Assembly: GCF_023073335.1 (NCBI RefSeq)
Contig: NZ_JADPJG010000015.1
Location: forward strand, 1-64,000
Length of the DNA stretch: 64,000 bases
Source: Bradyrhizobium sp. 21
GTDB taxonomy: Bacteria > Pseudomonadota > Alphaproteobacteria > Rhizobiales > Xanthobacteraceae
Reading direction: 5' to 3'
Positions 44,044 to 52,800 of this stretch are shown here, in pieces. The translations under genes and the position numbers were made by a program. Positions within the stretch are counted from its first letter, which is position 1; each line of letters opens with the position of its first letter. The notes beneath the pieces are model-generated. The model was not told where the DNA came from and ran no database searches. It saw only the letters and a program-made list of their open reading frames with translations.

Positions 44044-45357
44044 GTGGTCAGCTCGGTTGTCATGTCGACATCACGCCTGGGACTGGCGCTGGCCGGTGCG
44101 GTCCTCGTCAGCCTGGTGGTGCTGCTGCCGAATAAAGCCGAGGCGCAGTTCGGCCTGCGCGGCGGTCCGCTCGGCGTTGCACGCTTCGCCGTCGGTCACG
44201 TGATCGGCATGTCGCGCCTGCGCCACGCCCGCATGGCTGTGCGGGGCGGCCGATACCGCTCCGCCGCGTTGCGATCGCAAGATCCTCGACAAGATCCGCG
44301 CCAAGATGCGCGCGGTGTCGAGCGCGGGCAACCCCCCAATCCTTATGTGCTCCGAGCGGCGATCACGGCGCAAGCTGCGCTGTCGGGCTGGCATGGCGGC
44401 CGCCGCCCGCAGGGCTGGTGGCGCCATCCCGACGGCAGCTATGGCTGGGTCGGCCCGGTGTTCTGGCCGTTCGCGCATGACGACCTCACCAATGCAATCA
44501 TCCTTGGCGATGCGACCAGCCTCTCGCTCTACGGCTATGGCGACATCTATGCCGCGATCTTCGCGCCCTACGCGGCGACGGAGCTCGTCGCCTACACCGC
44601 GCCGCAAGGCAGGCGCGGACGGCGAGTGCCGACCGCGGAGGCCGTCTGCGATGCCAGCGACACCGGCGGCCTGCCGGTCGATCGCATCGCCGCCGCCGTG
44701 CAGCCGAACGAATTGCAGCGCGTAGCGCTCGACGAGCTCGCAACGGCCTGGAATGGCGCGCGCGACACCATCCGCGCCGCCTGTCCAACGCAGGTCCCTG
44801 CGACGGCCACCGAGCGCCTCGGCCTGATGCGTGAGCGCCTCGAAGCCATGATCAAGGCAACGGACGCCGTCGCACCGCCGCTCGCAAAATTCGAGGGCCT
44901 CCTCGACGACGGCCAGAAGACAAAGCTCGACGGCCTGGCCAGGGAGCGTCGCGCCGCGCTTGCAGCCATTCAACACAAGGACACGCAGGCGGCGGCAGCT
45001 TGCGACGCGGACAGCGATCCCCGCTATGACGAAAAGCTGCAGCGTCAGTACGAGCAACTCGTGCAGCAGCAATGGCCCACCAATGACATCGCCTCCACGC
45101 TTAAGCTCGACGACACCGCCCGCGCCCGGCTCGACGTCCTTCAGGACACCACGCTGCGCACCATGCAGACACTGAGCGCCTGCCCGTCAAAGCCCGCCGC
45201 GACACCGCAGGCCCGTCTCACAGCGGTGAAGGCGCGGCTGGAGACGATGCTGCAAGCGGTGGGCGGCATCAGCGAGGCGCTCGACGATTTCGAGGCCGAT
45301 CTGAGCGACGAGCAGAAGGCGGGGTTTGAGGCGATGGGACCGAAGCGCGGGGTGTGA
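44044..45357 (+). CDS. Periplasmic LTXXQ/Spy-like protein
   Basis: A 437-residue protein. GTG 44044 is chosen because GGAGGAGGG (44028-44036) lies seven bases upstream; the ATG at 44062 is an alternative. A signal peptide (LALAGAVLVSLVVLLPNKAEAQ) opens the protein. After a Gly/Arg-rich part (to about 150) two helical modules with L-x-x-x-Q type motifs appear (LDELATAWNGARDTIRAACP ... LLDDGQKTKLDGL; LKLDDTARARLDVLQDTTL ... LSDEQKAGFEAM), as in LTXXQ/CpxP-Spy chaperone-like proteins. Follows the LysM gene on the same strand. Confidence 0.75.
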   Translation: MVSSVVMSTSRLGLALAGAVLVSLVVLLPNKAEAQFGLRGGPLGVARFAVGHVIGMSRLRHARMAVRGGRYRSAALRSQDPRQDPRQDARGVERGQPPNPYVLRAAITAQAALSGWHGGRRPQGWWRHPDGSYGWVGPVFWPFAHDDLTNAIILGDATSLSLYGYGDIYAAIFAPYAATELVAYTAPQGRRGRRVPTAEAVCDASDTGGLPVDRIAAAVQPNELQRVALDELATAWNGARDTIRAACPTQVPATATERLGLMRERLEAMIKATDAVAPPLAKFEGLLDDGQKTKLDGLARERRAALAAIQHKDTQAAAACDADSDPRYDEKLQRQYEQLVQQQWPTNDIASTLKLDDTARARLDVLQDTTLRTMQTLSACPSKPAATPQARLTAVKARLETMLQAVGGISEALDDFEADLSDEQKAGFEAMGPKRGV

Positions 45358-46236
45358 TCACCCGCATGCCCAGTCGAATTTCATATCCTTGAAGTCGAGC
45401 TGCGCATTGCCGCCGCCGAAATTGTAGCCGCCGAAATATTCCTCGAACTCGATGTAGAACGGGCTCATCTCCGGCATCGCCTGGCAGGGCCGCATCGTGC
45501 CGCCGAGATGATTGTGGGCGTGGTCCTTGCCCCAATCGTGCAGGCGGAAATTGTCACGGCCCGGCACGTCGCCGAGATAATAGTAATAGGGCTGGTAGCC
45601 GGTCGGCGGGTTGCGCCTAGTGTGCGCGTCCTGCGGGCCCTTGCCGGCATTGGAATCACTCGCGCGCGGCGTCAACGCGATCGCGCAATTCTCGGCCAGA
45701 TCGGCGCGCGGAGGGTTGGCGAACATCTTCTTGGCGTAAGGCGCGGACGCCTCGAAGAAAGCGCTGGCGCCGCCGACATCGAGCCAGCGCGGCCGATCGG
45801 CCGTCGCAAGTGGCAGCGGAGCCGGCGGCGTCGCGAACGCACCGTCATATTCGGCCTTGCTCAGCAGCAGTGCGGCATATTCGTAGTCGAGGATGTCGGT
45901 CATGCGCGAAAGCCGCGGATGCGAGGCGCGCGCCATCACCGCCTCGCGGATTTCAGGATCATCAGGCGCCCCGCCGTCATTGTGATCGGGCGCTGTCGCG
46001 AAGAACGACACCGCGACGATGTCCTCGCCATGCACGCGATAATCCTCCGGCAGCAAAAGCGTAAAGCCGTGCATCAGCGAAAACCCGGTGACGGGATCGA
46101 GCGGCCATTGTTCGGATGCGATGCCCGGCGGCAGGCCAAGGACCCAGCCCTGATCGCGCGCACGATCCGCGAGACGGTCCAGCATCTGCAAATCATACGC
46201 ACGCGAAGGCAAGGCAAACGCCACGATCGTCTCCAT
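45358..46236 (-). CDS. Hypothetical protein, possibly DUF1963-like
   Basis: A 292-residue soluble protein starting METIVAFALPSRAYDLQMLD; no signal peptide. The C-terminal part (DVPGRDNFRLHDWGKDHAHN, HLGGTMRPCQAMPEM, FGGYNFGGGNAQLDFKDM) faintly resembles YwqG/DUF1963 proteins, which share an HLGG...Q motif, but I am unsure. Its stop touches the stop of the LTXXQ gene (convergent). Confidence 0.6.
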   Translation of the reverse strand: METIVAFALPSRAYDLQMLDRLADRARDQGWVLGLPPGIASEQWPLDPVTGFSLMHGFTLLLPEDYRVHGEDIVAVSFFATAPDHNDGGAPDDPEIREAVMARASHPRLSRMTDILDYEYAALLLSKAEYDGAFATPPAPLPLATADRPRWLDVGGASAFFEASAPYAKKMFANPPRADLAENCAIALTPRASDSNAGKGPQDAHTRRNPPTGYQPYYYYLGDVPGRDNFRLHDWGKDHAHNHLGGTMRPCQAMPEMSPFYIEFEEYFGGYNFGGGNAQLDFKDMKFDWACG

Positions 46237-46422
46237 CCGGATTTGAGGCGATGGTTGGTCGCGGGGAGGAGGGATGTGGTTCGTGGGGAGGTTGCCATCC
46301 TGCCGGTGTTTTGCCCGACGAGTCAAACTGCTTTGGTACCCACTTCGGCACCCGCGTAAGTCATTGATCTTGCAGCCCCCGGCTACTGTGCATGGGGTTG
46401 TTTTCGCACTTTTTTGTTTTGG

Positions 46423-48870
46423 CTACCCTCGTCGCCTTGCTGCCGCGGCATCCACGACGTTCTCCACCTCCTCGCGCCACGACAAAATCTCCATCGCCAG
46501 CACGGGGTGATTGAAGCCCTTGAGCTGGAGATCGTCGAGGGCGCGGGCTTCGACCCAGGGCTCGACGATGCCGTAGACGCGCCGGCTCACCACGATCTGG
46601 TTGGGCTGGGCCTCGCCGCAGAGACGGGAGGCGAGGTTGGTGACGCTGCCGATCGCGGCATATTCCAGCCGCTGCTCGAAGCCGACCTGACCGAGCGTTG
46701 CATAGCCGACCGCAATGCCGACGCCGAAGCCGAGGCTATGCCCCCGGTTGCGCCAGCGCTCGGTGAGCGGGCCGATGGTCTCGCGCATCTCCACCGCCAT
46801 CTTCACGGCGCGCTGGGTGTGGTCCTCGAACTGTATCGGCGCGTTGAACAGGATCATCACGCCGTCGCCGGCATATTTGTCGAGCGTGCCCTCATATTTG
46901 AAGATCAGCTTGCCGAGCGCGGCGTGGTATTCGCGCAGCACGTTCATCGCCTCTTCCGGCTCGGTCGCTTCCGTGAAGGCGGTGAAGCCGCGCAGGTCGC
47001 AGAACACTACGGTCACCTCGCGTCGCTGGCTGGTGAGCAGGCCCTCGGGGCTGTCGGAGGAGGCGATCAACTGCGCCACTTGCGGCGCCAGGAAACGCTC
47101 GAGCTTGCGGATGCGCTCGATCTCGCCGAGCTGGGTCGCGACACGCTCCTCCAGCGACTTGTTCCAGTCCTTGAGCTGCTCGGTCTGCTCCTGCAGTTTT
47201 GCCGCCTGCTCCTGCACGGTTTCGTGCGCAGCCGCGAGCTCGCGGCCTTTGTGATCGACCTCGGTGAACAGCCGCGCATTGCGCATCGCCAGCACGGCCT
47301 GGTTGGCAAAGGTGCGCATCAGGCCGATGATGCTCGCGGCGAACTCGCCGCTGGCGCGGCGCAGCACCACCAGCGAGCCGAGCGTGCCCTGCTGGTCCAC
47401 CAGCGGCACCACCAGCACCGAATGGAAGCCGGCCTCGATCGCGACATCGCGCAGCGGCTGCTCGGTGGCTTGGTCGAGGTCCGCGATCGCGATCGGCTCG
47501 CCGCTCGCCGCGGCATCGCTCAGGATACTTTCGCCTTCCTCGATCGTGACATGCGCGCCCTCGGCCGATTTGTCGATGCCGTTGGCCTCGACAAGGTTGA
47601 AGCGGCGCGCCTCGGCGTCATAGCCGTAGATCAGGACCGCATCGGCATGGGTGATCTCGATTGCGCGCGCGGCGATCGTCGGCAGCACCGCGTCGAGATC
47701 GAGCGAGGCGGCGACCGCGCGGCCGACCTCTTCCAGCACCTTGAGCTCGTTGATCGACTGCGCGAGATCGCGGGTGCGCTCCTCGACCTTGGTCTCCAGG
47801 TTCGAATAGGTCTCCTGGATCTGGCCGGCCATGCGGTTGAATTGCCCGGCGAGGTCTTCCAGCTCGTCCGACGTGTGCACGTCGATGCGGTGGCTGAAAT
47901 CGCCCTCGCCGAGCTTGTGCGCGCCGTCGCGCAGCGCCGTGATCGGAATGATCATGCGGCGGGCGAGCAGCGTGCCGGCGAGGATCGCGACCATCAGGCC
48001 CATCCCGATCAGCAGCGCGATGCGCACCAGCTGGTCGCGGATCGGCATCAGCGCCTGCGTGGTCGACTGCTCGAACATCACACTCCAGCCGAGCTTCGGC
48101 ACGGTGCTCGCGGCAGAGAGCACCGCATGGCCGTTGAAATCCGTGCCGGACGTGTCGGGCTGGTGGCCGGGTGCGACCGCGGCTGCAACCTGCGGCAGAT
48201 TCGACAAATCCTTGCCGACATCGGGCCCCTTCGAGGAGGTCGCCAGCACGCGGCCGCGCGGATCGACGACATAGGCGAAGGCGACCTTGCCTACCTGGGC
48301 GTCGGACAGGTATTCGGAGAGGAAGCTGAGATCGATCTCGGCCACAGTGACGCCGGCATTGAAGCCGGAATGCGCCACCGAGATCGACATGTACGGGGTG
48401 TGGTCGACGAAATAGGGCGGCGCATAGCTGACGCCGCGGGCGACCGCGTCGGTGAAGCGCATGTCGCGGGCAAGGTCGGCATTGCTGCCCGTGGTGGTCG
48501 ACTGGCGCGAGACGCGCAGCACCTCACGGCCGTCGCCGTTAAGCTGGAATAGCTGCGAGACGACGGCGACCTGCTGCAAGAGCTGGGCGTAGTCGGTGCG
48601 ACGCTTCTCCAGCGTGTCCCGGCTGGCCGTCGTCACCCGGCTGATCTGGCGCTCAAGCTCGGAGATCGACTGCTCGATCTGCCTGGCGGTGGCCTGCGCC
48701 TTGTCCTCCAGCCTGTCGGTCAGCGAGGTCGTGGTGGCGCGGTAGGAGATCCAGCTCTCCATCGCGCCGTTGACGGCAAGCACGAACACGACGAGGCCGA
48801 CAAGGGAGACGACGTATTTGGCGAACAGGCCCTCGCGCAGAAACCGTGTCTTGTCGTTCGCTCCTGCCAT
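46423..48870 (-). CDS. Membrane-bound class III adenylate cyclase-like protein (Cache-HAMP-GAF-cyclase)
   Basis: An 815-residue protein: membrane segment (about 18-38), periplasmic Cache sensor, second membrane segment (about 285-305), HAMP, GAF (about 375-530), coiled coil, then a class III cyclase domain (about 615-800). The metal aspartates are present in VVFCDLRGFTAF and YAGDGVMILF; the Lys in GTLDKYAGD favours ATP. AAIGSVTNLASRL keeps the transition-state Asn and Arg, though Ser replaces the adenine-selecting Asp found in many family members. It probably makes cAMP on an external cue. A Crp-type regulator gene lies 2.6 kb away. Confidence 0.88.
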   Translation of the reverse strand: MAGANDKTRFLREGLFAKYVVSLVGLVVFVLAVNGAMESWISYRATTTSLTDRLEDKAQATARQIEQSISELERQISRVTTASRDTLEKRRTDYAQLLQQVAVVSQLFQLNGDGREVLRVSRQSTTTGSNADLARDMRFTDAVARGVSYAPPYFVDHTPYMSISVAHSGFNAGVTVAEIDLSFLSEYLSDAQVGKVAFAYVVDPRGRVLATSSKGPDVGKDLSNLPQVAAAVAPGHQPDTSGTDFNGHAVLSAASTVPKLGWSVMFEQSTTQALMPIRDQLVRIALLIGMGLMVAILAGTLLARRMIIPITALRDGAHKLGEGDFSHRIDVHTSDELEDLAGQFNRMAGQIQETYSNLETKVEERTRDLAQSINELKVLEEVGRAVAASLDLDAVLPTIAARAIEITHADAVLIYGYDAEARRFNLVEANGIDKSAEGAHVTIEEGESILSDAAASGEPIAIADLDQATEQPLRDVAIEAGFHSVLVVPLVDQQGTLGSLVVLRRASGEFAASIIGLMRTFANQAVLAMRNARLFTEVDHKGRELAAAHETVQEQAAKLQEQTEQLKDWNKSLEERVATQLGEIERIRKLERFLAPQVAQLIASSDSPEGLLTSQRREVTVVFCDLRGFTAFTEATEPEEAMNVLREYHAALGKLIFKYEGTLDKYAGDGVMILFNAPIQFEDHTQRAVKMAVEMRETIGPLTERWRNRGHSLGFGVGIAVGYATLGQVGFEQRLEYAAIGSVTNLASRLCGEAQPNQIVVSRRVYGIVEPWVEARALDDLQLKGFNHPVLAMEILSWREEVENVVDAAAARRRG

Positions 48871-49115
48871 TCCGATCCTCTCGCGCCGCCATCGACCCCG
48901 GCGCTACGGGCCGTACGGACCCTGCAAGCCTTCTACCACAATTTGGGCCAGCGGACTGGAAGGGACCGTTTGACCAGCCGGTGTGGTTACCCGCCGGGGA
49001 CGCCGGAGCAGGCGGAAGGATGGTGAATTGTCGCAGTCTCATCCCTTCGGATGAAGCGGCGGACGGGGAAGCCGATGTAAGGGATTGGCTGGAGTCCGGC
49101 GCTTTGGTCCTGCAA

Positions 49116-51224
49116 TCATCGATTAAAGAGCTGCCGCAGCACGTCGTTCATCGGCTGACTGTCCTGCTGGGCCGCCGGCGGGTCTTCCAGGGCGGGGGAC
49201 GCTGGCGAGGCCTGCGGCGGCAGCAACGTGGATGGTGCGGCCGGCAGGCCGCGGCTGCGGCCGGTGCCACCAGTGGCGGTGCCGGTGCCGTTTCCCGCGC
49301 CACTGGAAAGCCCCTGCTGGATCAGATTGCCGATCGCCTCGCCCAAGGGGCCGCCGAGCAAATTGTTCTGCCCCGGCTGCTGGGTTTGCGGATTGGCATT
49401 GCCGCCACCTGGCGCGGTGGTCCCCCCGAGGCCAAGATTGCCGCCTGGGTTACTGCCAAGGTTGCCGCCAAGGTTACCGCCAAGACTGCCCAAAATATTG
49501 CCGAGCCCGGCACCATCAGGGCCGAACAGGCCCTTGCCCATCTCGCGCAGCTTGGCATAGGCGGCGTCCGGATTGTCCAGCATGCCGGCCATGTCAGGAT
49601 AGATCTTCGGCTGCGACCAGGTGCCCTGGATCATCACGGGGATGCCGAAGCCGACAGGGTCGGAGGCACGGCCCTGGCCTTCGGTCGTCATCACCAGCTT
49701 CGGCTCGACGCGAAAGCCCATCATCTTGGTATCGAGTGCGATCGTGCCCGCGCCGGTCACGCGGACCAGCGGTCCGATCAGATTGAGATCGGTCGTCACC
49801 GCCTGGCCCTTGTCGATACGGAAGGACGCCGAGAGCTGCGACAAATCCGTGCTCTGCGCCCGGCTGTTGTCTGGGTTTTCCTGCCAGCCGGACAGCGTGC
49901 CCGATGTCAGCGAGCGGACCATCTGCGCGATGTTGATGCCGCGAATGGCGCCGTCCTGGAACGTGACGAAGGCGGTGCCCTGCATGTTGGCCATCAGCGC
50001 GCGCTGGCTGGTGCCGGCGCTGCGCAGCGCGAGCTTGGCCTGCAGCTTGCCGTCGATCCGGTCGAATTCGGCCAGGCCCTGGAGCAGCGGCAGCGCGCGC
50101 ACGCCGGTGAGGTCGGAATGCATGGCAAAGCTCGGCGCGCCGCTGGTCGCATCCAGGATCACCTCGCCCGAGACCTGTCCGCCATAGGCGCCGAGATTGG
50201 CCGTGCCGGCCTTCAGCACTCCGCCGGCCAGTTTTGCATCGAGCGCCAGCGGCGCGAAGCGTGCATCGCCGATCACGGCCTCGTGCGCGGAGATCCTGAT
50301 TTGTGCATCGACATAATTGAGCCCGGAGACGTCGATCGGCGTATCGCTCCAGGGCTGCCCGGACGCGCCTTCCGAAGTCTTCGCCAGCGGAATCGCGAGC
50401 CGCTGGAAGTCGAGATCGAGCTTGACCAGAGGCTTGCTCGCGATATCGACCGAGGCCCAGCCGTTGAACGCGCCATCGCCGAGCGTGCCATTCACGCCGT
50501 TGATCATCACGACATCGCCGCTCAGCCGCATCTCGGCCCGACCTGCGAGCTGAGACTTCAGCACATCAGGCATGTCGATGGTGAAATCCACCGGGATCGT
50601 CGGCCGGTCGGCTGGCGAGGCCGGCGTCGTCGCCTTGATGTCGAACTTGGTCGGGTGCTCGCCGACCCGCGCGGTGCCGGTGATGTTGATCTTGCGGTCG
50701 CGACCGACGATCGCATCGGCATTGATGGCGCCGATGCGACTCTCGACGCGATCGCGCCCGCGCGCAAATGCCACCTCGCCATCCGTGACCTTGATGCGGT
50801 CGATGGTGGCGCCATCCGTATCGAGCGCGATCGGCTTCGACGCGCCTCCGGCATTCGGCAGGCGCTCGCGCAGCAGCGGCTGGTAGAGCACGGGATGGGT
50901 AACGACGAGCTCGGTGATCTTCGGGCGGCCCGACCAGACGCTCGAGAGCGACATGTCGGCCTGCACGCTGTCGATGGTCAGGCGCGTTATGCCGCTGCGG
51001 TCCTTGGGGTCGGCAAGCGTGAGGTCGTTCAGAGTCACGTTCAGCGTCGGCCACAGGCTGAGCCTGGTGGTGCCGTCGATCGAGAGGCGATACCCGGTCG
51101 CGCTCTCGACCCGCGAGGCAATCGTCGAGGTCAGGAAGCCCGAGGGGATCCCGACCACCAGCAGGAGTGCGATCACGATGACGACGGCGGCCAAAGCCGC
51201 GCCGGCGAATTTCACTGCTCTCAT
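49116..51224 (-). CDS. AsmA-family envelope protein
   Basis: A 702-residue protein with one N-terminal membrane segment (VKFAGAALAAVVIVIALLLV). ATG 51224 with GGAAAG upstream is preferred to the longer frame. AsmA-type motifs follow: SRVESATGYRLSIDGTTRLS near 40-60, LTLADPKDRSGITRLTIDS, and a C-terminal AsmA part with FVTFQDGAIRGINIAQMVRS and LVRVTGAGTIALDTKMMGFR. Such proteins carry lipid or shape outer-membrane assembly. A Gly/Asn-rich repeat (NLGGNLGSNPGGNLG) and a Pro/Gln tail near the end are low-complexity additions. Confidence 0.85.
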   Translation of the reverse strand: MRAVKFAGAALAAVVIVIALLLVVGIPSGFLTSTIASRVESATGYRLSIDGTTRLSLWPTLNVTLNDLTLADPKDRSGITRLTIDSVQADMSLSSVWSGRPKITELVVTHPVLYQPLLRERLPNAGGASKPIALDTDGATIDRIKVTDGEVAFARGRDRVESRIGAINADAIVGRDRKINITGTARVGEHPTKFDIKATTPASPADRPTIPVDFTIDMPDVLKSQLAGRAEMRLSGDVVMINGVNGTLGDGAFNGWASVDIASKPLVKLDLDFQRLAIPLAKTSEGASGQPWSDTPIDVSGLNYVDAQIRISAHEAVIGDARFAPLALDAKLAGGVLKAGTANLGAYGGQVSGEVILDATSGAPSFAMHSDLTGVRALPLLQGLAEFDRIDGKLQAKLALRSAGTSQRALMANMQGTAFVTFQDGAIRGINIAQMVRSLTSGTLSGWQENPDNSRAQSTDLSQLSASFRIDKGQAVTTDLNLIGPLVRVTGAGTIALDTKMMGFRVEPKLVMTTEGQGRASDPVGFGIPVMIQGTWSQPKIYPDMAGMLDNPDAAYAKLREMGKGLFGPDGAGLGNILGSLGGNLGGNLGSNPGGNLGLGGTTAPGGGNANPQTQQPGQNNLLGGPLGEAIGNLIQQGLSSGAGNGTGTATGGTGRSRGLPAAPSTLLPPQASPASPALEDPPAAQQDSQPMNDVLRQLFNR

Positions 51225-51363
51225 GTCGACTTTCCAACGACGGACAAGCGGCGCCGAATCCGGCAGACTGCCGTCCTTTGCACCCATCCTTTGCGCCTGA
51301 GTTTATCCCCGGACGGGAAGCGGCTCCAAGCGCGTAAAAATAGTCGGGGGTGCTGCAAAGTTA

Positions 51364-51379
51364 TGTGACTTATGACACA
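51364..51379. promoter_or_regulatory. CRP-like half-degenerate palindrome upstream of the Crp-type gene
   Basis: TGTGACTTATGACACA has a perfect left half and four of five bases in the right half of TGTGA-N6-TCACA. It lies 119 bases upstream of the Crp-type regulator's ATG and also faces the AsmA gene. It may be an autoregulatory site. Confidence 0.35.
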
Positions 51380-51497
51380 CTTCCTCGGCGCGGTTTTACG
51401 CGATCCTGATCTTGATGGTTCCAAGCGATTTGCCAAGGAAGCGGGCCAAGGAAACTGATCAGGGAAACTGGTCAAGGACATTCACAAGGACATTGAA

Positions 51498-52172
51498 ATG
51501 AGCAAGCAGGCCGAATTTGCGGTCATTCTGAAGATGAACGCGATGTTCGCCGATCTCGGCGTAGACGAGCTCCAGCGGCTGGCGAATCTCTGCCACACCC
51601 AGCATCTGGGGAACGGCGAGGTGCTATTCCAGAAGGGCGATGCGGGCGATGCGCTGTTCGGCGTGCGTCGAGGCCAGGTCCGTATCGAGACCGGCGCCTC
51701 CGACGGTAGCCGGCTGACGCTGAACTTCATGGGGCCAGGCGACCTGTTCGGCGAGGTTGCGGTGCTGGACGGCCAGAGCCGGACTGCGGATGCGACCGCG
51801 GGCGAAGCCAGCGAACTGTTCGTGCTGCGGCGTGAAGACTTTCTCGCTTTCCTCGAACGCGAGCCGAAGGTCGGGATCAAGATCATCGCGCTGCTGTGCC
51901 AGCGGATCCGCTGGCAGAGCGAACGCATGGAAGAGTCCATGCTCCAGCCGCTGCCGGTTCGCCTCGCGCGGCGCCTTTGCGCGCTCGCCGCCGATTTCGG
52001 CTCCGAGGTGCACATCTCGCAGGAGCAACTCGGCGTCTTCGTCGGTGCCGCTCGCGAAAGCGTCAATCGCCAGCTTCAGGCCTGGCGCAAGGAAGCGATC
52101 CTCGATCTCCAGCGCGGCCGCATCCTGCTCAGGAACATGACCAAGCTGACGGCGATCGCGCGGAACGAGTAG
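51498..52172 (+). CDS. Crp/Fnr-family transcriptional regulator with CRP-like recognition helix
   Basis: A 224-residue regulator. The cyclic-nucleotide-binding domain (about 10-125) contains FMGPGDLFGEVAVLDGQSRT with the glycine-glutamate and arginine positions of cAMP-binding members. The HTH domain (about 150-220) has SQEQLGVFVGAARESVNRQL: R-E-x-V-x-R matches the residues by which E. coli CRP reads TGTGA. No Fe-S cysteine cluster is seen, so it is not Fnr. A cyclase gene and TGTGA palindromes are nearby. Tail-to-tail with the toxin gene, five bases between stops. Confidence 0.88.
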   Translation: MSKQAEFAVILKMNAMFADLGVDELQRLANLCHTQHLGNGEVLFQKGDAGDALFGVRRGQVRIETGASDGSRLTLNFMGPGDLFGEVAVLDGQSRTADATAGEASELFVLRREDFLAFLEREPKVGIKIIALLCQRIRWQSERMEESMLQPLPVRLARRLCALAADFGSEVHISQEQLGVFVGAARESVNRQLQAWRKEAILDLQRGRILLRNMTKLTAIARNE

Positions 52173-52176
52173 CGCA

Positions 52177-52461
52177 TCAGGTACGCGCCTCGCGGCCGTG
52201 CCAGAGCCGCGTAATGAGAATATCGCCTGTGTCGGGACCTGCGACGTATCGCACGATGTATGCCGACGACCCAAAGCGGACGACAATCTGACGGATATCC
52301 GCGTCGTCAGTCGGCTTACCCAGCGCTGGAAATTCCGGCAGCCGGTCGATCGCTTTCCAAATCAACGCCAAGGCGCGCTTTGCCGCGTCCGGATCAACTG
52401 CGTCGAGAAAGGTTCGCAGCCGCTCGATGTCTTCGACAGCGGCTGGCGAAAGCAGGATCAT
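52177..52461 (-). CDS. parE: ParE/RelE-type toxin
   Basis: A 94-residue toxin of the RelE/ParE superfamily: MILLSPAAVEDIERLRTFLD, AIDRLPEFPALGKP, and the closing YIVRYVAGPDTGDILITRLW-HGRE, typical of ParE. ATG 52461 overlaps the stop of the antitoxin gene by four bases (ATGA), the usual toxin-antitoxin order with the antitoxin first. ParE toxins block DNA gyrase; RelE types cut mRNA. The lack of the RelE catalytic pattern and the HGRE ending favour ParE. Confidence 0.85.
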   Translation of the reverse strand: MILLSPAAVEDIERLRTFLDAVDPDAAKRALALIWKAIDRLPEFPALGKPTDDADIRQIVVRFGSSAYIVRYVAGPDTGDILITRLWHGREART

Positions 52462-52745
52462 TTGATCTTGCGCGGTTGGGGACGCGGCAACTCGCCGACA
52501 GAGCCCCAGCTTGCCACCCACGTCTTGACGTCATCGAGCGAGACAGCAAGCCCGGTGCGTTTATACTCTTCGTAACGGTTGCGATCTTCTTCGAGATCCG
52601 GGTCGGAAAGATCGACGACCGAGTCCAGCAGTGCGACGGCCTCGGCCAGCACCGTTGCGATATCCTTCCCGCGCTCGGAAGCCATCTCTCTGAGACGGGC
52701 ATCGGTGTCAGCGTCGATCTCAAGCGTGCGGCTTACGAGGTTCAT
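52458..52745 (-). CDS. parD: ParD/RHH-type antitoxin
   Basis: A 95-residue antitoxin preceding the toxin gene. The N-terminal MNLVSRTLEIDADTDARLREMASERGKDIATVLAEA is a ribbon-helix-helix-like DNA-binding part; the C-terminal half (LEEDRNRYEEYKRTGLAVSL) should wrap the toxin. The gene overlaps the toxin start by four bases. It probably represses its own operon. Confidence 0.85.
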   Translation of the reverse strand: MNLVSRTLEIDADTDARLREMASERGKDIATVLAEAVALLDSVVDLSDPDLEEDRNRYEEYKRTGLAVSLDDVKTWVASWGSVGELPRPQPRKIK

Positions 52746-52800
52746 GCTCGAAAGATAGCACTTGGCTCACTCATGTCGAGCCCCGGCTTCCGAGGGATAT

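Noticed and set aside
46414..48552. 712-codon plus-strand frame opposite the cyclase gene
   Set aside because: Antisense shadow; the minus strand shows HAMP, GAF and cyclase motifs.
48846..51368. 840-codon plus-strand frame opposite the AsmA gene
   Set aside because: Antisense shadow without domains; AsmA reading is coherent.
51420..51497. Repeated AAGGA/GGAAACTG segments before the Crp-type gene
   Set aside because: They look like slippage-type short duplications around the ribosome-binding site; no symmetric operator form.
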